Source of the DNA: Nitrosomonadales bacterium
GTDB taxonomy: Bacteria > Pseudomonadota > Gammaproteobacteria > Burkholderiales > Nitrosomonadaceae
Length of the DNA: 8,628 nt
Reading direction: 5' to 3'
Assembly (NCBI GenBank): GCA_004525885.1
Contig: SPBV01000071.1
Location: 1 to 8,628, forward strand
A program made the translations under genes and the position numbers. Below the pieces are notes generated by a model that made no database searches, was not told the DNA's origin, and saw only the letters and a list, made by a program, of their open reading frames with translations. This document shows, piece by piece, positions 5,599-8,628 of the stretch; positions within the stretch are counted from its first letter, which is position 1; each line of letters starts with the position of its first letter.

Positions 5599-6348
5599 AT
5601 GAAAAAAATTGTTCTCCTGCGACATGGGGAGAGTATTTGGAATAAGGAAAATCGCTTTACTGGTTGGACTGACGTGGATTTGTCAGCGAAAGGTTTGGAA
5701 GAAGCAAGACATTGTGGTCGATTGTTACTGAAAGAACGTTTTGTATTTGATATCGCCTTTACCTCAGTTCTTAAACGTGCCATCCGTACACTGTGGATCA
5801 CGCTGGATGAGATGGACCAAATGTGGATTCCTGTCAATCATTCATGGCGACTTAACGAGCGCCACTATGGTGCACTGCAAGGTTTAAATAAGGCTGAAAC
5901 TGCAGCTAAATATGGTGAAGAGAGAGTCTTAATTTGGCGCCGCAGCTATGATACCAAACCTCCCGCTTTAACATTTGATGACACTCGCTATCCTGGGCTT
6001 GACCCACGTTATCAGAATTTAGCGAAACAAGACGTTCCCCTTACTGAATGCCTTAAGGATACAGTTAACAGGTTCCTCCCTTACTGGGAAGAGTCTATCG
6101 TTCCAATGATCCAATCTGGACTGCGTGTCATCATCGTTGCCCATGGGAACTCGCTACGGGCGCTTGTTAAACATCTTGACAATATCTCCAATCAAGAGAT
6201 CCTGAAACTCAATATTCCCACGGGGATTCCACTAGTCTATGAGCTTGATGATAATTTGAAGCCTATCCAGCACTATTATTTGGGCGATCAGGCCAAGATT
6301 GAGAAAGCAATGCAAGCAACAGCAAATCAGGGAAAGATGCAGCCATAG
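5599..6348 (+). CDS. gpmA: 2,3-bisphosphoglycerate-dependent phosphoglycerate mutase (GpmA)
   Basis: Cytosolic glycolytic/gluconeogenic enzyme interconverting 3- and 2-phosphoglycerate through a phosphohistidine, primed by 2,3-bisphosphoglycerate. The 249-residue product has the standard length. It shows LRHGES with the nucleophile H9 and R8, NRFTGWTDVDLS (18-29), R60 in SVLKRAIRT, the acid/base glutamate E87 in NERHYGALQG, and the second histidine H182 in VAHGNSLRAL. These are hallmarks of the histidine phosphatase superfamily, specifically the dPGM type rather than CobC- or SixA-like phosphatases, which lack the ERHYG block and C-terminal region. The ATG is preceded by AGG five bases upstream (5591-5593). 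It lies first in the rightward arm, before envC, in the position that the unrelated cofactor-independent mutase GpmI has in E. coli and Pseudomonas. Confidence 0.96.
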   Translation: MKKIVLLRHGESIWNKENRFTGWTDVDLSAKGLEEARHCGRLLLKERFVFDIAFTSVLKRAIRTLWITLDEMDQMWIPVNHSWRLNERHYGALQGLNKAETAAKYGEERVLIWRRSYDTKPPALTFDDTRYPGLDPRYQNLAKQDVPLTECLKDTVNRFLPYWEESIVPMIQSGLRVIIVAHGNSLRALVKHLDNISNQEILKLNIPTGIPLVYELDDNLKPIQHYYLGDQAKIEKAMQATANQGKMQP

Positions 6349-6500
6349 TCTATGAGTTATTTGCGTAAATACAAATATGTAAGGAGAAATGCATTCTTGT
6401 AGATCTGCACATGCTTCAAAAATATATCTATCTCATGTTGGCACATGATTCCTTCCACGTGAAAGCACGATATAAATTTGTTAGATTAATTTTCGTTAAT
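6349..6500 (+). other. gpmA-envC spacer with an orphan AAGGAG and a 19-codon reading frame
   Basis: The strongest ribosome-binding-like sequence here, AAGGAG (6381-6386), is followed two bases later by an ATG (6389-6391) opening 19 codons that end with TGA at 6446-6448. It is not at a useful distance from either candidate start of envC (6411 or 6501). The small frame resembles no protein I know. It could be a translated leader, or the AAGGAG could be incidental. Confidence 0.3.
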
Positions 6501-7673
6501 ATGTGGTCAAGCATACTTCCCAGACTCGTGTTCTTTTGTATTTTGCTGCTACCACATGCCCTCTATGCTGCCCCTGAGACAAGTAAAAAGAATTTGGGGC
6601 AGCTACGTGATCGCATTGAAACCCTTCAAAAAGATCTTGAAGATAAAGAAGAATCAAAATCAGAGGTGTCAAGTGCTCTGCACGAGGCAGAACGGGCCAT
6701 AAAAGAAATTAGTAACAAACTAGATAACCTTACACACGAACGATACGAAGTTAAAAACAGGCTCAATCAATTACAAAACAATCTGGATCTAATCCAGAAT
6801 AAAATTCTGGATCAGCAAGCACGTCTTAGCAAATTACTCTACCAACAATACGTTGGTGGACAACATGAATATTTTAGACTGCTACTTAATCAACAGAACC
6901 CCAACCAGATAGCACGTGAGATGTATTACTACGGATATCTCTCCCGCGCACGCGCAAAAGATATCAATACTTTACGCGGCAACCTTGCAAAACTTCGAAC
7001 TGTAGTTGATGAAAGTAACGAAAAAACTACGGAAATTACTTCAATTCAGACAGAACAAGCTGGACAGAAGCAGCTTCTAGAACAGGAGGAAATTAAGTAC
7101 AAAGAACTACTCTCTAGAATTTCTAAAGAAGTTGACCGAGGGCGGCGTAAGATCAGAAAACTTCAGAATGATGAAAAACGCCTCTCACTTCTAGTAGAAA
7201 AAATCGGTAATCGTAAGGATCAGCCTAACATAACAAGCGAAATAAATTTACCCGGTGCGTCATTAGATAGGAAAGCATTCTCGATGCTAAAAGGCCTCTT
7301 AATTTTACCTATACACGGAGAAATTGTGAATCGTTTTGGTAGTTCACGACCTAATGGGGGGGTTACCTGGAAGGGCCTATTCATCCGTGCATCTATCGGC
7401 AAGGACGTAAAAGCCATTGCATATGGGCAGGTAGTATTTGCTGATTGGTTGCGGGGATTTGGCAATATTCTAATTGTGGACCATGGTGACAGCTATATGA
7501 GTCTCTATGGCAACAATCAAGTCCTAGCTAAAAAGGTAGGGGATACTGTTCATGGTGGTGATACTATTGCAACTGCAGGAAACAGCGGCGTTAATCCGAA
7601 TTCCGGTTTATACTTTGAGCTGCGTCATAAAGGCAAACCATTTGACCCATTGGAATGGATTAAATTAAAGTAA
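6501..7673 (+). CDS. envC: Murein hydrolase activator EnvC (coiled coil plus degenerate LytM/M23 domain)
   Basis: Periplasmic divisome factor; in E. coli EnvC is recruited by FtsEX and activates the amidases AmiA and AmiB for septal peptidoglycan splitting. From the chosen ATG the product has 390 residues: a signal peptide (WSSILPRLVFFCILLLPHALYA, cleavage near residue 23), a long charged coiled coil (about 28-240, rich in K, E, Q and L), and a C-terminal LytM fold (about 266-385). The zinc-site motifs of active M23 peptidases are lost: the HxGxD position reads W290-K-G-L-F, and the final HxH region reads L-Y371-F-E-L-R-H. The same WKG and LYFE substitutions are found in E. coli EnvC, so this is an activator, not a hydrolase. 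An in-frame ATG at 6411 would add 30 residues ahead of the signal peptide and is disfavoured. The 6501 start has no clear ribosome binding site. Confidence 0.9.
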   Translation: MWSSILPRLVFFCILLLPHALYAAPETSKKNLGQLRDRIETLQKDLEDKEESKSEVSSALHEAERAIKEISNKLDNLTHERYEVKNRLNQLQNNLDLIQNKILDQQARLSKLLYQQYVGGQHEYFRLLLNQQNPNQIAREMYYYGYLSRARAKDINTLRGNLAKLRTVVDESNEKTTEITSIQTEQAGQKQLLEQEEIKYKELLSRISKEVDRGRRKIRKLQNDEKRLSLLVEKIGNRKDQPNITSEINLPGASLDRKAFSMLKGLLILPIHGEIVNRFGSSRPNGGVTWKGLFIRASIGKDVKAIAYGQVVFADWLRGFGNILIVDHGDSYMSLYGNNQVLAKKVGDTVHGGDTIATAGNSGVNPNSGLYFELRHKGKPFDPLEWIKLK

Positions 7674-7699
7674 AAAATACTATCAAAACTGACAAGTCT

Positions 7700-7714
7700 G
7701 GAGAAAATGTAATG
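7700..7714 (+). promoter_or_regulatory. ctpA ribosome binding site with an ATG-TAA start-stop element
   Basis: GGAG at 7700-7703 lies eight bases before the ctpA ATG (7712-7714). Between them an out-of-frame ATG (7707-7709) is followed directly by TAA (7710-7712), whose last base is the first base of the ctpA start. The Shine-Dalgarno choice is clear for ctpA; a minimal start-stop frame could lower or modulate initiation. Confidence 0.4.
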
Positions 7715-8628
7715 CGTAACAAACTTCAAAAATTTGGCCTGCTTCTTATCGGTGCAGTTGCAGGTGTAATGCTCAGCCTTAATTTTTCGGCTGTTGCTGA
7801 CAAAGAAACCAATAGAATTATGCTCCCTCTTCCGGTTGAAGAGTTGCGGGCATTTACTGAAGTATTCGGCCGAATTAAAATGAATTACGTTGAACCAGTC
7901 GAAGATGGAAAGCTAATTACTGAAGCCATAAATGGTATGCTGACTGGCCTTGATCCACATTCCGCATATTTGGATGAAGATGCCTATAAAGAACTACAAA
8001 TTGGCACTCAGGGAGAATTCGGTGGGCTTGGAATCGAAGTTAGCATGGAAAATGGCTTTGTTAAAGTAATTTCACCAATAGAAGACACCCCTGCATTTCA
8101 GGCCGGCATGAAATCTGGCGACCTAATTATCAAGCTAGATAATAAAGCAGTCAAAGGTATGACGCTCAGCGATGCTATTAAAATTATGCGTGGCAAACCT
8201 AATACCCCCATCACTATGATGGTGCTGCGCAAAGGAGAGCTCAAACCAATTACATTTACTATAGTGCGTGCCATTATCAAGATCCAAAGTGTCAAATCAA
8301 AATTGCTTGAGCCCGGCTATGCATATATACGGGTTACGCAGTTTCAAGAACAAACCGGAGAAAATCTAGCCAAGGATATAGATAGATTGTTTAAAGAAAG
8401 CCCGATACCTATGAAAGGATTAGTATTAGATCTGCGAAATGATCCTGGTGGATTACTTAATGGTGCCGTAGCAGTATCTGCTGCCTACTTACCGACTAAT
8501 TCACTTGTAGTTTATACCGATGGACGTACCCATGATGCTAAGATGAAGCTCAAGGCTAGCCCTGAATTCTATCTTCGTAACATCGGAGCTGATTATTTGG
8601 AAGGGTTGCCGCCAGAAATCAAGACTGT
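7712..8628 (+). CDS. ctpA: Carboxy-terminal processing protease, S41 family (CtpA), partial
   Basis: Periplasmic serine protease with a PDZ substrate-recognition domain that trims or degrades proteins from their C-termini; in several Gram-negatives it controls peptidoglycan endopeptidases. The open frame runs off the right edge after 305 codons; about 450-500 residues is usual. Visible parts are a signal sequence or anchor (1-29, ending SAVA), the N-terminal helical segment with GMLTGLDPHSAYLD (75-88), the PDZ domain (about 95-183) starting GEFGGLGIEV, and the start of the protease core with GYAYIRVTQF (202-211) and LDLRNDPGGLL (239-249). The catalytic serine and lysine normally lie downstream of this point and are outside the window, so activity cannot be judged. 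GGAG lies eight bases before the ATG. It follows envC by 38 bases, as in many proteobacteria, so co-transcription with envC is likely. Confidence 0.93.
   Translation, partial: MRNKLQKFGLLLIGAVAGVMLSLNFSAVADKETNRIMLPLPVEELRAFTEVFGRIKMNYVEPVEDGKLITEAINGMLTGLDPHSAYLDEDAYKELQIGTQGEFGGLGIEVSMENGFVKVISPIEDTPAFQAGMKSGDLIIKLDNKAVKGMTLSDAIKIMRGKPNTPITMMVLRKGELKPITFTIVRAIIKIQSVKSKLLEPGYAYIRVTQFQEQTGENLAKDIDRLFKESPIPMKGLVLDLRNDPGGLLNGAVAVSAAYLPTNSLVVYTDGRTHDAKMKLKASPEFYLRNIGADYLEGLPPEIKT

Noticed and set aside
5493..5837. 114-codon minus-strand frame antisense to the start of gpmA
   Set aside because: It overlaps strongly conserved gpmA coding sequence, has a composition expected of an antisense shadow and resembles no family.
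6411..6500. N-terminal 30-residue extension of EnvC from ATG 6411
   Set aside because: It would place a charged stretch in front of a textbook signal peptide, and no ribosome binding site is at a workable distance.
8098..8295. 65-codon hydrophobic minus-strand frame inside ctpA
   Set aside because: It is antisense to the conserved PDZ domain of ctpA and its hydrophobicity follows from the complementary codons.
1..8628. Mobile element, CRISPR array, tRNA, toxin-antitoxin or phage-defence system
   Set aside because: Neither strand shows direct-repeat arrays, transposase or integrase motifs, clover-leaf RNA sequences or unknown paired small genes; all sizeable frames are core housekeeping genes in a conserved order.

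Overview
The window looks like a piece of the core chromosome of a betaproteobacterium, moderately AT-rich. The proteins most resemble those of the Nitrosomonas/Methylophilaceae kind, but that genus-level guess is inference from general family memory and was not tested by search. It carries eight complete protein genes, one gene cut by the right edge (ctpA) and a few bases that may be the start of another at the left edge. I see no tRNA, rRNA, CRISPR array, transposase, phage gene or attachment site.

Layout. Positions 1-5238 are read leftward on the minus strand. In transcription order they are: a membrane-anchored rhodanese-like protein (YibN-like), grxC (glutaredoxin 3), a 143-bp gap, secB (export chaperone), an exported protein with two SH3b-type repeats, gpsA (glycerol-3-phosphate dehydrogenase, overlapping the SH3 gene by ATGA), a 155-bp gap, then bioB and bioF (biotin synthesis, 12 bp apart). 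A 360-bp gene-free divergent region (5239-5598) follows. Positions 5599-8628 are read rightward: gpmA (2,3-bisphosphoglycerate-dependent phosphoglycerate mutase), envC (amidase activator with a degenerate LytM/M23 domain) and ctpA (S41 carboxy-terminal processing protease, partial).

How the genes fit together. The two divergent arms match the well-known gammaproteobacterial arrangement yibN-grxC-secB-gpsA facing gpmI-envC(-ctpA). Two things differ: the mutase next to envC is the cofactor-dependent GpmA rather than the unrelated GpmI, and an SH3b protein sits between secB and gpsA. The leftward arm combines thiol/redox handling, protein export and phospholipid precursor synthesis. The rightward arm combines glycolysis with cell-wall remodelling at division (EnvC) and periplasmic proteolysis (CtpA). 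bioBF appears to be a separate transcription unit with its own promoter and a possible biotin-repressor (BirA) operator.

I did not find a clearly new biological system. The points most worth a second look are the cysteine-free rhodanese, the BirA-like operator over a TTGACA box upstream of bioB, the SH3b gene coupled to gpsA, the perfect 16-bp palindrome upstream of gpmA, and unusual initiation contexts at envC and ctpA.
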